Counted from the first letter of the stretch, positions 22,701 to 37,700 are shown. The stretch is 64,000 nucleotides of DNA from Dama dama (GCF_033118175.1 NC_083689.1:25464501-25528500); one strand, 5' to 3'. Notes: generated by a model not told the origin, from the letters alone. Made by a program: numbers and translations.

Positions 22701-25700
22701 AGAAACATTTAAAATTTTTATTTTATATTGGAGTATAGTTGATTAACAATGTTGTGTTAGTTAGAAGCTGACTTTTTATCACACAATCTACCCACATTTT
22801 TAACTGATGCTCAGACATGGCTGACTTCTATTCTTTCCTAATTTTTATATTTTTATTTATTTTTTATCATTCTTTCCTAATCTTTATTTCTCAGAATTGC
22901 TTAGCCATTCTTTTGCCGGCTCTTGTTTTCCTTATCTATTTGTCAGTATTAAGTGTCCTAGAAAATAAATTATATGTAGCAGATATAGTCTTCCTATAAT
23001 TAACAGGCCCCTGCAAAGCCTCAACAGGAATTATCTCAGAGCAAAACACGACATATCAAATAGCTAACCCCCAGCTTCCGTCCCCAGCCTACCACAAGCA
23101 CACGAGTTGAAAAATGAACCCACTTTGCATTTTTTGGAATATACACTTGGTTGGTCCCTGTAGCAACTGTGATGATGTTAGGCCACTGGCCCTTGGTAAT
23201 TAGAGCTGTCCTGTCCCAGGGAACTTCCTCTGGTGCTGTGTATCTGTGCTGTTCAACGCAGCAGCCACTAACCAAATGTGGTTATTGAGTTGGTGTGACT
23301 AGTGTAATGGAAGAATCCAATTTTACATTTACTTGCAGCCCCTGGTGGTTCATATGGTAAAGAATCCTCCTGCAAGGTGGGAGACCCAGGTTTGATCCCC
23401 TGGAGAAGGGGCTGGCAACCCACTCCAGTATTCTTGCCTGGAGAATCCCATGGACAGAGAAGCCTGGCGGGCTACAGTCCATGGAGTGGCAAAGAGTCGG
23501 ACCTGACTGACAGACTAACACTCGCACTTCCTTAATTTTAACATGTCATTGCATGTGGCTAGTGGCAACTGCATTAATGAAGAACTATACAGCACGGGCA
23601 CTTCTACTTCTGAGGGGTATCTTTCCCCAACCAAGTTGTTCTTAGACATATCCTACCTTTCTTAACTATCAGCTCTGAGGGCCATCACTGGCCTCAAGTT
23701 CCAAATGCTTAGTCAGCTAGATATTGCAAAACTTTCCCCATGTTGCATCTAGGGGCTCCTTCCCCACCTACAACACTCCATTCATACTTGTGGTCACTTA
23801 CTGCCAAGCTTTTTAAAGGAAATTGGGGACATTAAAAAGCCCCCAAAACACCTGCTCCAATTTTCAGCCCATTGTACTTAGGGTTGCTGCCATCTTAACT
23901 TTTGAATTGCCATGGTTTTTTGGTGTATAAATAAGTCTAACTCATCATTTCAAGGTAGTGGAGGGCCAAATAAGGTTTACATTACAGCCTCTCTGTAGAT
24001 TTAATTCAAACTGAACAGGGGAAAAGTGTTGCTGGAGAGTCTATATCACATACTGAGTAGGCAGCAGAGGTCACAGTAGCCTGAAGCCGTCCCCACATCA
24101 TCCCAGCCCACCCCGATGGATGGGCATTGCTTCAGCAAATCCCTCCCTCAAGGACAAGATGCTTAAAAGAGAGCTATTTTGTTTTTATTTGTAAAGAAAA
24201 ATGATAAGACTGTTAAACTTTCAGGACAAGCACTCAGCTTATTTGTCCTGGCCCCGGGCTGCCCTCTGTCTGGGGCAGGCCTGTCCCGGTTACAACGTGC
24301 CCACAGCCAGGAGCACTCATGGAGCAGCCCGTGGGCAACATGGGAACAACTCTCCTCAGGGCAAGAGTAAGGCAGCTCCTTGTGGGATGGACCTTCTGTG
24401 CTAGAAACCCAAGAGGCTGACCTGTCAGAGTTGTTCCTTGCTGTGGCATTTGGTTCCAAGGCAAAGATCCAAGCCCCACAAATTAAAATCTGTACTAATC
24501 CCTTATAGTCAGTCAGGGCCCTTCTATTTTTGTTTTCTCTCTCTTGTAGAATCATATAGTAATACAGTTGACTATAACATATTTTGAAAGTACTAGTCTC
24601 TTATGCTGAGATGACAACCAGAACCAAAGAACACAGATTACCAAAATCATTCAACTGAAGAGGCAGAAAGTAACCTCTGAAAAATCTCGTCTTGTGACTT
24701 GAGAGACTGTCTGGTCACCAGCACCTTTTACAATAAATTCAGTTAGCAGGGGGTGTTGTGGAGAGAGGGTGTGATGCTGACGTGATGTGATGATGATGGT
24801 GCTGATGGTGATTCTCATTCAAGAAAACTGCCCTACTCTCAGACTGGGTCAGGAAATCAGAATAGTATCTAACACACTGTTTCTCAAATTCTAGGGAAGT
24901 AAGAAAAAAAAAAAAGTGCTTTCTTTCCCCCATGCACACTCACGCCAAGGATTTGCACTGGTGAATCACATCAGCCTTAGAGACCATAAAAGGACAGTAG
25001 TTTGGAGTGGTCTAACCAGAGCTATCTGGTCTAACAAGGCCAAAAAGTACTACCTGTCAGCCTCTATGGCTGCCTAACAGTTGCAGCGAGATGAAGGTCC
25101 TTCTAGGAAACTCGCTAAGGCACACTTCCTAAGTATGTCCATAGGACAGGGCAACCATGAGGGCTAGTCTAACCTGTGAGCCCCAAAACATGATCAAAAA
25201 TACTTTAATTGTTTGTAAGCAGACAGAGGTCAAGCAATTCAGTAAAACCAGTCACTGCTGGGAGATTTGATTTTGATATCATGAAACCAAATCAAGGCTA
25301 ATCAATGAGAGAGAGAGCGAGAGAGAGAGAGAAAGAGAGAGAGAGTACCGGACTCAATAATGGGAAAAAAATCCCCTTTCCTTTTTTTTAAATATGGAAA
25401 AACCAAAGAAATGAGGAATCTCCCCCAAATAAAACATATGGCTGGGACCTTATTCCATTCTTGTCATTCTGTTCTCTCACGTAAAGTCTTCCCCATAGCC
25501 ATAACTCGGTGAAACTGGGGTCAGCATCTCAACACTTTATTATTCCCACATTGATGTGTCAAAATTTGGTTGAAGGGTTGTGAGATGAGTGAAGAGAATG
25601 TTTTCTCTAACAATTAATTAAACAGAAGTGATTCTCTAGCTCTTCAAGACAAAGCAGATAAATAGTCACATCTTAGATGCTAATCATTACATAATAGGGC

Positions 25701-28700
25701 AGCTTGCAGAAGTTACATTAGTTGAAGCCATAAGGAAAAAGAGATTTCCTAGAGAAAAGTGTCAGAAGAGCAGGGGGGCAGAGCTAAAAGTAACAAAACC
25801 CAACAGTACCATCTCCACAAACAACAGCAACCATCCAGAGAAGAGTTGGGATAGCCCAAGGGGGACTGGGTTTCCTGAGAATGGTGCTTTGTGGGATGGT
25901 GGGGAGTCAAACCCCAGCACACATGCCCACCCCCAACAAGGGAAATGGTCTGTGGGCTTTGAGGCCTCAGCCTGCTCCAGTGAGATCAGCAGGCCCACGT
26001 CAAGGTCAGCACCAGGCTCTGGGCTCCATGTTGCTGGCCCGCAGAAGGGGGCTGTCTGGGACAGAGCCACACTCACCACCACAGCGGGACACACAGCACC
26101 CCCGGCACCGTCAGCGCCAGCAGCAGCATCCGCCAGTCTCTGATGAAGTAAGCAAACAGGGGCAGCAGCATGTAGCCAACTGCAAAAAATGTGCACACTC
26201 CTAACGTAGAGAATATAATACGAACTGACTTGCCGAGAATTTCTGTTCCTGTTCAAAACAAGGGAGGAGTATTAGCATTTTAACTCACTTTAATATTTGC
26301 TTTTTCACATCGTTACCTGGCAGTTAGAGTCAAAAAATATAACCACTTAGAAGAGGAATGAGTTATTTGCCTCCTGGCCCAGAGCAGGAGGGGTGAGTGT
26401 GGAGGAAGGTGGGACATGACCCAAGACTTACCCCCTCATAGAAGGATGGGTTTTCATGAGATTTTAAAGGAGCTGTAGATTTTTTTTTTTTTTTTTAATG
26501 TCTCCTCATGTCATATGAACATCATGCTCAGCCCTAAGAGGTAACCTCTTCTGAGAATGCCACATTTCCAGAATAAAAGCCTCAGGGCGAGGAGCAGTGA
26601 GGGCGTCCCAGGAGACGTGGGAGCTCTCCTGAGGGTGTGTGGATCATGCGGCATTCAGCCTCTCCCAGCATTCACCACTGTAAATAAGCAGATATGGGTC
26701 TCTTGGAAACAGTGGAGAGTTCAGTTACTGAGCTGTGTTAGGACATCCTTAGCTACCCTCGAGCCCTGAGAAATGATAAAGAGGATCCAGCTGGCTCTGG
26801 AGGTCCTCAGAGAAGGGCCTCAGTGCCCAGGGCTGAATTCCACTGAGGCTACACAGAGTCCAGGTATCAGCCCCAGGCGGAAGCAGTCCATACAGCCCAG
26901 TGAAAGACAAGAAGAAGTTGCTCTTCTGGCCTGGCAGGCGGCAGCCCTGGAGCTGGGCACACATGGAGAGAACTCACAGAGCTTTCCCAGAACAACACAA
27001 AACCACCAGACGCTTGGCATCTGGCCCTGTTTTGGGAGAGGCTCCTGCTCTGCTCAGCACCACAGTGGATGGCTCAGCCCCAGTTCTTCAAGAGATGTTG
27101 CTTGCTTCTTGGAGTGCTTGATTTGAGACAAGGAGTCTCAGAACAGGCTCCTTCTGTTGTCACAAAACTCAGGCCCTTTCCACAGAGTCCACTCTTGGTC
27201 CTCTGCCCCAGGGTGGAGATGTGGCCAATGGCAATAGCTCCATCTTTTGTTTGAGATCTGCCCACCACTACTGAGAAGTAACCCAGAAAATACAAAACAG
27301 ATGATCTGAAGGTTATTTGGGCTTGGGTTTTAAGAAGGAGTTTCTTAAATTGCGTTTATATGCCCTGAGCACAGGCTAAGGAATTAAGGACTAATTCCAG
27401 AGAAGCAGTAAAATGACTACTTCTGCTGGTTTCCCTTTCTCCCCTCCTACATGTTCCTATCCTCACCTCTCTTCTTCCTCACTCAGCATAACTGAAGATG
27501 TGTCTCAGTGGTTCTGTCTTGAACAGCCATTTCTAAAAGCCAGACTGATAGAAATTGCCAGTATTGTATATCTCTCACATCTTGGACTGCAGACAATAGC
27601 TCTAACCACCCAGGGCATTTCTTAGCCTTTAAACTCATTTCCAGGAATAGGGCCAGACTTTTTTCAGGATCATGAGCGTTGTTCCCAGATCTTTTCTTAC
27701 CTCATTAATGACCTTCCTGTCACTCCATAAGAAGACTCACCATGCCATGGTTTCTAAACACTTTGGCTGTGATTATCAAGATATGAGAATGAATAGTGCT
27801 TTATTCCTAAGCAGAGATTCAGAAGTGAAGCAGCAGAGGATGTGATTGTGGAAAAGAGAAAGTGCACAGGACCAAGTGAGAATCTTGTAGACTCATGAGG
27901 CCAAGGGAGCTCCCTCATACTTCCATGATCCTGATAAGAGAAGAGAAAGAAGTTACCCCACTGAATTTCTGGATAATGCCCTTCCTTAAGCTTGGGTCTC
28001 AGGTCAGGACAGAGTTGCTCTAGCTTTGCAGAGTACCCTGGGGGACAGAAGCTTCATTAATCTAGTCTTCTGCTCTTACGTGGAGCAACAGGGATGGCAC
28101 AAATCTGAATAGTTCCTTGGGAGCATGACTTCCTGCTCTCTGACTTTTAGAAAATCACCCTGCCTTGAGCACCATCATCATCATCTTCATAGTTAGCATT
28201 GTTTTGAGTAGGCACTTTGAGCCAGGTTCCAGACTGAGTGTTTACATATATTATCTCTTTGAATCTTCACAACAATCATATAACAACTAATATTACTTCT
28301 GTTTTACATATCATCAGCTGAGACTTAAAGAGTTAAAGCAAATTGCCTAAACTCACACACATGCAATAAGTGGGACAGACAGGATTTAAGCCTGATCAGC
28401 TTAATCTATGGATACAGTCCAGAAAAAACAATTACATGGGAGCAAAGCCTTCGCCCTGTCAAGCTGTCCTTCGACTGAGTTCTAGCGGAGACATGTGTGA
28501 GAGATGGGTGGGGCCACACCTGCATTTTAGAAGTTAGGATTTGGTCTTCAAACGAACGAGAGGCCAACCAGTCCTCTCAGAGACACCGGGAGAGGAGTCT
28601 TATTTCCTGCAGACCTTTCACTGCCAGCAGGTGTCACAAACTCCATGTGACTGGCAGTGAGAGAGGTGACTGGTGATTCCGGCTCTGCTCACTAGGGGCT

Positions 28701-31700
28701 CCTTGTCCTGACCTCCTTTACCCCTTAGGTGTTTGCTCCTAGAACAAAGCCTGCTTGGTCTTGATCTGCTTGGGCCTCTGAGTATCACTTATGAGTGAGA
28801 CTCTGACTGCTAAGCCAAAGAAGCATGTCTTGGCCAGGAGTGTTTGCCCACTGCCTGTCACCACCTCCAGGACCTGAGCACTCTCCCCGAGAGTGAGTGA
28901 CTCAGAGAGGGCCAGGCTTGCTGTCCTGTTGCTCAGGGCCCTTCTATGGTAATCAGCTTAGGAACCACTGGATCCCTTCCACTTGGGGCAGGATCTGCCC
29001 CTCCATGAACGACCAACAGAGGTCTGCAGACCCCAGCTCAAGAAACATGACTGTGGTGCAGCTGCCAGGATATAGGGTAGGACCCAGGGTCCTCTATCAG
29101 CCACGTGCAGAGGCTGGGCCCCTTGATGCTCATTTGCTACTAGGGTGACTTTGATAAGTCCTACTTCATGGAGTTATCATTATGAGGACTGAGGTTAATG
29201 TAGGTAAGGAGCCTAGTTAGGTGTCTGGCATGTGGCAAGTACTCAGGAATAGTTAATTCTTTTATCCTGGTCAAACAATTGAAATGTACCAGATGTCAGG
29301 GAAATGTTGGGAAACACAGAGATCCAACAGAAGACAGCAAAAACCTCTCTTTGCTCCTGGAAAATACTGAGAATTCCCATCAAAATAGCAGATATTCCCT
29401 TGTCCTCTTTCTTCTCTATAAACTTTCATGATCATTCTAGCTAAAAGGGACCTTTCTTGTCTATGCATATACACAGACAATTTATCTGTGCTCCCCTCAC
29501 ACTCCTAGACCCACGACCCACATTCTCTGTAACAGCTGCCTTGGCTGCCTCTGCCGACCAGATTTGAGCCCTTTGAGGACAGACAGGAGTGAGTCCTACC
29601 TCCCTGTGTCCCCCAATTCTTCCCTCTCAGGGCAGTGCAAACAGGGGTTGCCAGCAAATCTATGCATCTTTTTAATGTATTTATAACCCATTCCTCCCTT
29701 GAAGTAGCTTATAATTTGAATAAAATAAAATAATGGTAACATTAAAGTAAAATACAAAGAAAGGTGAAAAGTGATGTCCTGGAGAAGAGAGCAAAAATAT
29801 GCAACAGATCGCTTTGGAAAATAGTGTGACAGTTCCTCAAATGGTAAAACCTAAAATTCCCATATGATCTAGCAAGTCCACTCCTAGGTACATGCCCAAG
29901 AGAACTGAAAACATAGATCCACAAAAGACTTGTACTCAAATGCTGATAGCAACGTTCTTCAAATTGGTCAAAGAATGGTAACAACCCAGATGTCTGTCAC
30001 CTGATGAAGAGATGACCAAAATGTGATATCTGCATACACTGGAGTACTGAGTCATTCTGCAGCACAGACCAACCTTGACAACATTAAATGAAGGAGTCAG
30101 TCACAAAGGCCACATATTGTAAAATTTTGTTTATCAGAAATGTCCAGAACATAGACAAATCCATACAGACCGAAAGTAGATTAGTGGTTGCCAGGAGCTG
30201 GGGAAAGAGGAGAATGGGGAAGTAACTGCTAATAAGTTTCTTTTGTGAATGATGAAATGATCAGGAGTTAGGTACAGTCGATGATTGTATGACGTTGTGA
30301 ATACACTAATAACCACTGAATTTATACACCTTTATAAGAGTTAACATTATGCTATGTAAACTCAACTTTAAAACTTTTAAAAACTATGTAGCTAATAAAG
30401 GTTGCATGAGCTTCCTGGTAGCCAAACTTACAAAGGAAGATGCCATCAGTTATGTACTTATCAAAAGGAAGAAAACATGAAGACATCAGAGGAAGCAGCA
30501 TTTTAAGTAGTTCAGCATGCTGGAACAAATATCGTTAACAGTGCTGGGAAAATACTGAATGAATGAATCAGTCAAGACAGGAGACAGTTAACTTTGCAAA
30601 ATAAATTCAAGCAGCTAGTTACGAGAAATAAAGGAGGATGCCACTAGAGTTTCACCCAGAGGCTTTGGACAGGTCAAGGGTGTCATTTCTGGGAAACAGT
30701 AGGAGATTGTGAGGGGAGAGCTGGAATGTGGGTAGGGTCGGTGTCCTTGGTCCTGAGTGGTCACTTGCTGCTGAGCCAACATCGTTTTGGCAGCCTCTTC
30801 ACTTTCAGGTGTATCCATGTTCTGTTTCTTTAAGAAGCACTGTTCCTTTTTTCCCCTTTCTTGTCTCCTGTGACTCTGGCAGGCTTTATAATTGTTAAAA
30901 AGCAGAGCAAGGAGAGAATCCATTTTTGTACTGTGTTGAGAGTGGGAGTAATTCAGTTTCCTGAGTTAACGTGAGAACTCCTAAAATGGCAGATTACCAT
31001 CGCACAGTCTTGCCAACCCTTCCCTGGAGCCAGAGGGCAAAAAGTGAAGGTGAAGGGCTAGACAGAACTCAGACCAGATCCAAAGCTTAGGTTGCTTTTA
31101 GTTAACTGAAACCCATAATTTGGCTATTTCAGTCCTAGAACACCAGAGAGCGCTGCTGCGCTGCCAGAAGCCAGAGATGTTGCTGTGTCTCCCATCCCCA
31201 CCCTACTCCAGGCGCTCACGAGGGCTTCTGGCTGCTCCAAGGGGCAGACTGATTTTCAGTGACACTGAAATGCTCAGGCCTGAGAACCCAGGACAAGGAG
31301 TTTCAAACCAGCACACAAATGTCAGCAGTTTCCTGTAGAACACCGAGGAGTAACACTACAGCCAGGGAGGCTCCCAGAGCACCCTACGCAGCTGATGGAG
31401 GGCCTGCTACACCCAGCATCCCGCCCACTGACTGCTGGCCGGTACATCTAGGCTCTGACTGATCTTACAGCTCTTACTTTTCCCTTGGCCTTCCCACTCG
31501 TGTCAGCATAAGGAGCAGGGAGAGAAGCTGGTTGTAGTGTCAGGGTCAGCTGGGCAGAGGCTTCCCTGCAGGAAGCCTGGCGTGGGCTCTCCTGGCCTCA
31601 TCCACTCACACGGGGGAAAAGGCTCTGTGGCTTCAGAAGCACCCTGTGCCCCTGGAAAGGCAGGTCCAAGTGCTGCCGTTCAGCAGGCCCCCCGTGCACA

Positions 31701-34700
31701 GCATAGACAACACCTGACTCCTGATCCTGAGGACAGGGCTTCTCTGGCTTCACTAGGACCTCGTGCCCTTCCATTTCAGGTGATTCTTTCGGTTCTCCTA
31801 AAGGTGCTCTGCTCACTCCAGGCAGATTCCTGTTTAGTCTCCAGTATGTTCTGGCCCAAGCAAAGCTACCCATTGGGCTTTCCAGGTACGGGGCGGTCAC
31901 CAAAAGGAAGATGGAGTCTGTGGGGTTTTAAACCATGAGAAAAACAAACTCTGCTGTGTTCAAGAGCCCTGTGTCCTTGGGGTCATCAGGCATTAGGAGG
32001 TCGCAACTTCTGTCCTGAATTCTTCCAGTCTCCAGTTTCTAGCACCACTGGCTGGCAGCTCGCTGTGTCCTCTCAATAAATCCTTCCCCCCTCCCCTCTT
32101 CCCCCTGCAGAAAGGACAGAGGTCCTCTCCTGCTGAAGAGGGTGCTTCTGCTGGGGCCGTGTGACTGCAGCATGCCTTCCACACCTCCTTCTTCAGATGC
32201 CAAGGCTAGGCCTTTGGCAAGGAGCGCTTCACAAATGATTAAAGGAGTAGAATTTGAACAGTTCCAAGTTGGCAACCTGACAGGGTATACACATCCTCAA
32301 CGAAGAGAACACAGGATCTTGAAAGCCAACAAGTCATCCAGAATCTTAAAAGCTATCAGAATCATCTTACTAGATTCAGGCTTCTGAGATAAGAATCATT
32401 AGACTTACATTAAAGGGATGCTATTGGTAATTACACTGTGGCAATAGGGACAAACTGAGACAGCCAACAAGGAAATATGATCACACCAGAGGTTATGGGA
32501 ATGAGTATCTATTGTCCCAGAGGTGACCTCAGAGAGCCTGCTGGGGACTTCACTCCTGCAGATGACCCTTATCAACATGCCTGGAGCTCACCCTGCTGCT
32601 TCCTGGGAGAAGCTGCTGAAGACCCTGGGGGCCTCCTCCTGACCTTTAGCTTGTGAGTCCCCCTCATGCGCCCTGATATTCCAGACGCAAGGTTGCTGCT
32701 AGGAGATAGGACAGCTCCCAGCAATGAGGCTTGTCCTGTATGCAGCTGATATGCTCTGGGGGTGGGCTTTGACTTAGGGGTGAAGCCAGATCTGCCCAAA
32801 GATGGACAGCTGGCACTGGACTCCTGTCTGGCACGTGCCTCCTCCACATGTGTCCCAGCTGCACCGACCACCCTTAATCCCCCTATGGGCCAGCCCCAGC
32901 TGCCAGGAGACCTTTTAGCCGTGGCCCAGGCAGAAGTCTTGAGCCTTCATAGCTCAGATCAGACACATCCCAGGACTGTCTCTCCCTCAAGAATCCCTCC
33001 TCTGTGTCCTTCCCAAGCCCCGTGCTCCTGAAATGTGTCTCAGTTATCACTTGGCTCTTACTCACAGTCACATTTCAGGGCCAGCAAAGAGCTGGCTCCC
33101 TGTGAGTGCCTGCCTTGCTTGGACCTGTCAAAGAACCTGTGACCACAGCCTCCTCCCCAGCACATATGTCCCCGAAGCTGATCGCTTTTTGGAAGCACAG
33201 ACCATGAATTACAGCGCTTCCTTCTGTGCTGAGTAAGAGCGCTCCCGGTGCCCTCTTCAGTGGCCCCCTCTTCCCAGGCCTCTCTGAGGACTGTAAGGAG
33301 AAGCCCTGCAGGTCAGAAGCCATTCCTACCTAGTATGAAGGCCACCACGTAGTTGGAGATCTGGCCCATGCCAACGATGACAAATAACACGGTGAACATC
33401 TCCCAGTTGATGGAAAAAATCTGCAGAAAGCTGAAGCCAGTCTGCACAGCCATGGTTGCGAAGAGGATGGTCTTTCTGCCAAATCTGTAGAATACAGCAC
33501 AACACAAGAAGCGGCCTGTGCAGGTCACAGCAGCACCATACTCAGGGCTTGTGGAAGGCCTGAGTCAGGTATCCCTGCAGACGGTTTTTCTCAGGGCTGT
33601 GACAGGCTTTTCTCCTATCACACCCTCCCAGGTTCTTCCTGGGTGAGGTCTCAGGCATCCTTCTGCCCAGGAGGTAACTTTCTGAGATTCTGAGCCTCCT
33701 GTGGAGGCAGCAGATCTCGAAATCACAGAGCAGCTTATGTAAGGACCACGTGGAAATTTGTTCTTTAGAATGAGTCATAGGTAGAAGCTGCCATCACGTT
33801 TCTGGAACATGAGCACAGTACAAACTGAAGATGCATCTAATGTCAGCAACATGAGAATTCTGTCAACCCAGAGCCAAGAGTCCCTCTGTGTCAGTGGTCT
33901 TGAACCTAGGTTGCGCTTGGGATCAAGAGAGTTTAAAAAATACTGTGACGGCCTTCTGAGATTCTTATTGTCTGAATGTAGACTGTTGGATGCAGTATGG
34001 GGATCAGGGCTTAAAGATATTTCCCAGGTGACTCTACTGTGCCTCCCAAATTGGGAACCACTGCTCTGTGGAAAGTAGCTTCCAGCAACATCCATAAATG
34101 ACACTACAGTTGGCTTAAGTCTTAATTTCATTTTCTAATAGTGTCCAGTAGCTCAGAGGGAACACAGGACAACATCTCCCATCTCATCTTCCACACTCAG
34201 GTCATCTCAGGCTTTTGGGTCTGGGGTCCCATTGGGCTTCATGACTAAGCCATTCCTCTGGAAAGCCTTCCCCAACACTGCCATTGAGCACTCCCACCTT
34301 CCTGCCCTGGTCCCTACAGAACATTCAGGGGTCAGTGTGGTCATGTCTCCCCACGCGGTGATGCTGTCTCCCCCTGATTATGCACTCCAGGAGGCCCTGA
34401 AGCAGCCTTGATCAGCTCTGTGGCCCAGTGTCCAGCCAGATGGTAAAGAATCTGCCCACAATGTTGGAGACCCTGGTTCGATCCCTGGGTCGGGAAGATC
34501 CCCTGGAGTAGGAAATGGCAACCCACTCTAGGATGCTTGCCTGGAGAATTCTGTGGACAGAAGAGCCTGGCAGGCTACAGTCATGAGGTCGCAAAGAGTT
34601 GGGTACAACTAAGAAACTAACAGTTGTGACATAAGAGCCCCATTTTCCAGTGGTTCCCCACAAGGGGCTGAGCACAGAGGATACAGGATACATCATAGTT

Positions 34701-37700
34701 CCTCCGGTCACTCACTTGGTGGCCTATGGGGCCTCCCTTCCTCTGGTGAAAATACCCTAAATTCAGTCCACCCCCAGGACAGGCAGTGTATCAACAGTCA
34801 CCTTTCCTCCCTCCCGTCATCCTTACCTGTCTGACAGCTGCCCAGACACAAAGGAACCGAGAAGCACGCCTACAAAGAACAGGGACGTGGTAAGGGGCGT
34901 CTTCCAATCCTCCTCACACACCAGACTCCACTGCCAGGGAAAAACACAAAGTGTGAGCCCAGCCCTCCAGCAGCTCCGGCCCCTGCCCAGCTCCGAGGGC
35001 ATATTAGCGTGGCAGCCAGGCAGGCTCTCCTGCCCTGTGCCAGGCTCACTACTGTGCAAAGGGCGTAGGCTTCACAGCCCTGGGGTTGACTGCTGACTCT
35101 GTCAGTCACTGTCCTGCCCGAGGCTCACCCCCCTCTTCTGAAAGGAGGAGTGATACCTCTGGCCATGCTTACATTGTATACAGAGAAGTGAGCTGAGGCA
35201 TGGCTTTGGCTAGCGACCCCTCAACTGTGAAGTAGTATGAAGCAGAGGCACTATTTCTGCTTCAGAAGTTACTGAAGCATGACCCTCGGGCATGGAGGGA
35301 CAGTGTTTGAAATGCCTGCAGGGCAGGGTGGTGGGCATGGTCACTTGATCCAGGTATAAAAGCTTCTTCTACCTGTTGAAAAATGCAAGTGGTCCCCCAA
35401 AACCTGTGATTATATTTTCTGAGCAGAATCCTCCAGAGAACCCTGTGCTTCCTGGGCCGCGTAACACCGTAGGCCAGGCGTAGGGCTTGATCCAGAGCCC
35501 CACTGTGCTAGGGGTGGTGTTCCCGCCCCTCTTCAGTGCTCCTTATCTCCCCTCCACACTCCTCCACCCTCCTTTCCATGCAGCCCTCCCAGAAGTGTGG
35601 TACCTCCCACTCCCCAGGGCCCATGGGCTGTTGTAGCTCTAACAAGTCTGCTTGTGGACCCATAAAATGAGAGTTTCAGCTAGAGTTTGTTACCAGCTCT
35701 TGACTTAAGTCAATTCAGCATAATCTCAAGGGGAGGTTGCAAAGATTTCAAAATGTGTTCAGTGAGTTTTTGTGAATTAAAAAAGAATCAGGTGCCAACA
35801 AGTATTTTGGGATAGTGGGTCAGGGATTGCTGTGTGTGGTAAGACGATAAAGTCTATAGGAAAAACCTCCTGCCTCCCACCCAATCCCAGTCCCCCACTC
35901 AGCAACGGTACTGCACCCATGACATTCCTAAGGCAGATTGGTTCTTAATCCTTTCAACTTACCTGACATAGATTTAAAAGTGAATTCACATATTTGTATC
36001 ATGCCCCATTTGCAGCAGAGAGAGATGGATATGAGGATACATACAAGAAAAATGTGTACAACAAAAAGCTAAGGGAATTGTGGCAAATGAAAATCTCAGA
36101 GGAGCAGGGGTTACAAAAATAACCAAGCCAGGGGTAAGACTGACCTCTGGCTGTCCTGCCCAAAGGCCTGTCAGCTTGCCAGCGAAGCCCTGAAATCTGG
36201 CTTTGAATATCCCAGCAGCTCGGCTCTCAGGATCACAGTGTGCAGAGTAATAAACTCATTCTGCAGTACTCAGTTTGTCTGAGTACCGAGACCTGGGAGA
36301 AGCCTCTCCTATATACTTCCTTCCACAAAGGGGCCACTCTGTTATGCTGAGAATAATGTCCTTGAGAACACCCCCATCCTGGAGACAACAGCAGGATTCA
36401 CGAGACTGCCTCGCCTTGTGCTCACAATGCTGCTCACAGGCGAGCTGCCCAAGCACAGCTCTGCAGAAGAAAAAACAATGAACCAGAAACTCTCTACCCC
36501 TCAGGCACAACTGAGGGTCAGTCCGAAACCGCACCCAGAGGAAGGCTGCTTCAGCTGGGGTACCTTGAATGGGCTTCAGGGGAAAAGGCACAAACCCTCT
36601 AAAACTGTATGGCCAGATTCACGTGCTCTGCCAGGCCACGGGTCAGAAGGGAGACATGTACCTGAATTAATGGCCACCAGCTTCTGAAAGTCACCCTCCC
36701 AAGAGCTTGGGATCTGCCCCAACACACAGATTGAAGCCCCAAAGCCTCATGGTGTGGTACATAACCCATTTTGCAGAAGAGTAAACTTAGTCTCTGAGAC
36801 TAGTATTTGCCCGAAGTCAAAGCAAGTAAATGGGCAAGCTAGATAACAACTTGGGCCTCAGAACTTTACCTTGTACCCATGTCCTGCTTTGGACAAGAAC
36901 ACCAAAGGCCAGATAAAATGAGTTTATTACATACCACCCCTACACTTCTTCAAGGAATGTGACATCAGGACTAGGGGCAGAAGACGTCCACCACAGCCGT
37001 TAGCCTTGGGGCCACTAAGTATCCATTATCAACCATTACCATTACATCTGCAGCCAAGCAGAAAAGCTCTTCCCAAGATAACGTGCTCTCCTTTGCTGTT
37101 TTAAAAACATTTTTCTATCAGGACGTTGCCTTTGGGCAGCATAGATAGGACTTAAGAGACAGAAAGGAAAGAGGACGGCTGTCAGATGTCAGGCCTTGCA
37201 TGAGCGAAATAGTAAACAGAACTGGCTCCCTAATTTTCAGGCCCAGTGTAACTTGAAAATGTCGGACCCCTTGTTCAAAACAATTAGGAATTTCAAGATG
37301 TCAATAGCAGAGCATTAAAAATAAACGTGGGGCCCTAGGTGACTGACTGCAGGGATTGATGCCCATCAAGCTGGCCCTGATGGTGGGTCAAGCCTGGTCT
37401 GTTTGGGAAATGCAGCAAGGAAAGGAATTGTGAATTGGGTTCTGAGAAGGGTGAGGTGAGGGCCAGCTCCCCATTGCTCTCCTACTGGAGGCCATGAGGC
37501 CATGCATGGTTCTAGGTCCCCCTTCCCTCCCTGAAGAGGCACCCCCAAAGCCCTGTCAGCATTGAGAAGCACAGAAGGTGGCCATGTGCACACAGCAGCC
37601 GTCTGCCCCAGGCCCGTGGCGGGTGCTGTCTGTCTTTGGTAGAGAGTGCTGTCTGTCTCTGCTCAAGTCTGGCAGAGTAAGGCAGCTGGACCTCATGCTA

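Larger units (their letters stand above)
22099..26076 (-). other. SLC22A4: SLC22A4 intron 4
   Basis: 4.0 kb. It contains a short L1 tail, an old DNA-transposon-like relic split by a Bov-tA (23.2-23.6 kb), and a GA-rich microsatellite at 25.3 kb. The rest is unassigned. Confidence 0.9.
26249..33329 (-). other. SLC22A4: SLC22A4 intron 3
   Basis: 7.1 kb. It contains MIR relics at 28.2 and 29.1 kb and an L1 relic at 29.8-30.4 kb. 26.5-28.2 and 30.4-33.3 kb are unique-looking and moderately GC rich, with only short chance ORFs. Confidence 0.9.
33485..34826 (-). other. SLC22A4: SLC22A4 intron 2
   Basis: 1.34 kb. It contains a MER5A-like relic (33890-34078) and a Bov-tA SINE (about 34425-34630). 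The rest is unassigned. Confidence 0.9.

Noticed and set aside
24163..24555. 130-codon minus-strand frame in intron 4
   Set aside because: No family resemblance and no splice context; judged a chance ORF.
25762..26256. 164-codon minus-strand frame over exon 4
   Set aside because: Shadow frame; the OCTN1 reading frame with correct splice sites is the neighbouring one.
31537..31938. 133-codon plus-strand open frame in intron 3
   Set aside because: Low complexity, no recognisable domain, no splice or conservation evidence by eye.
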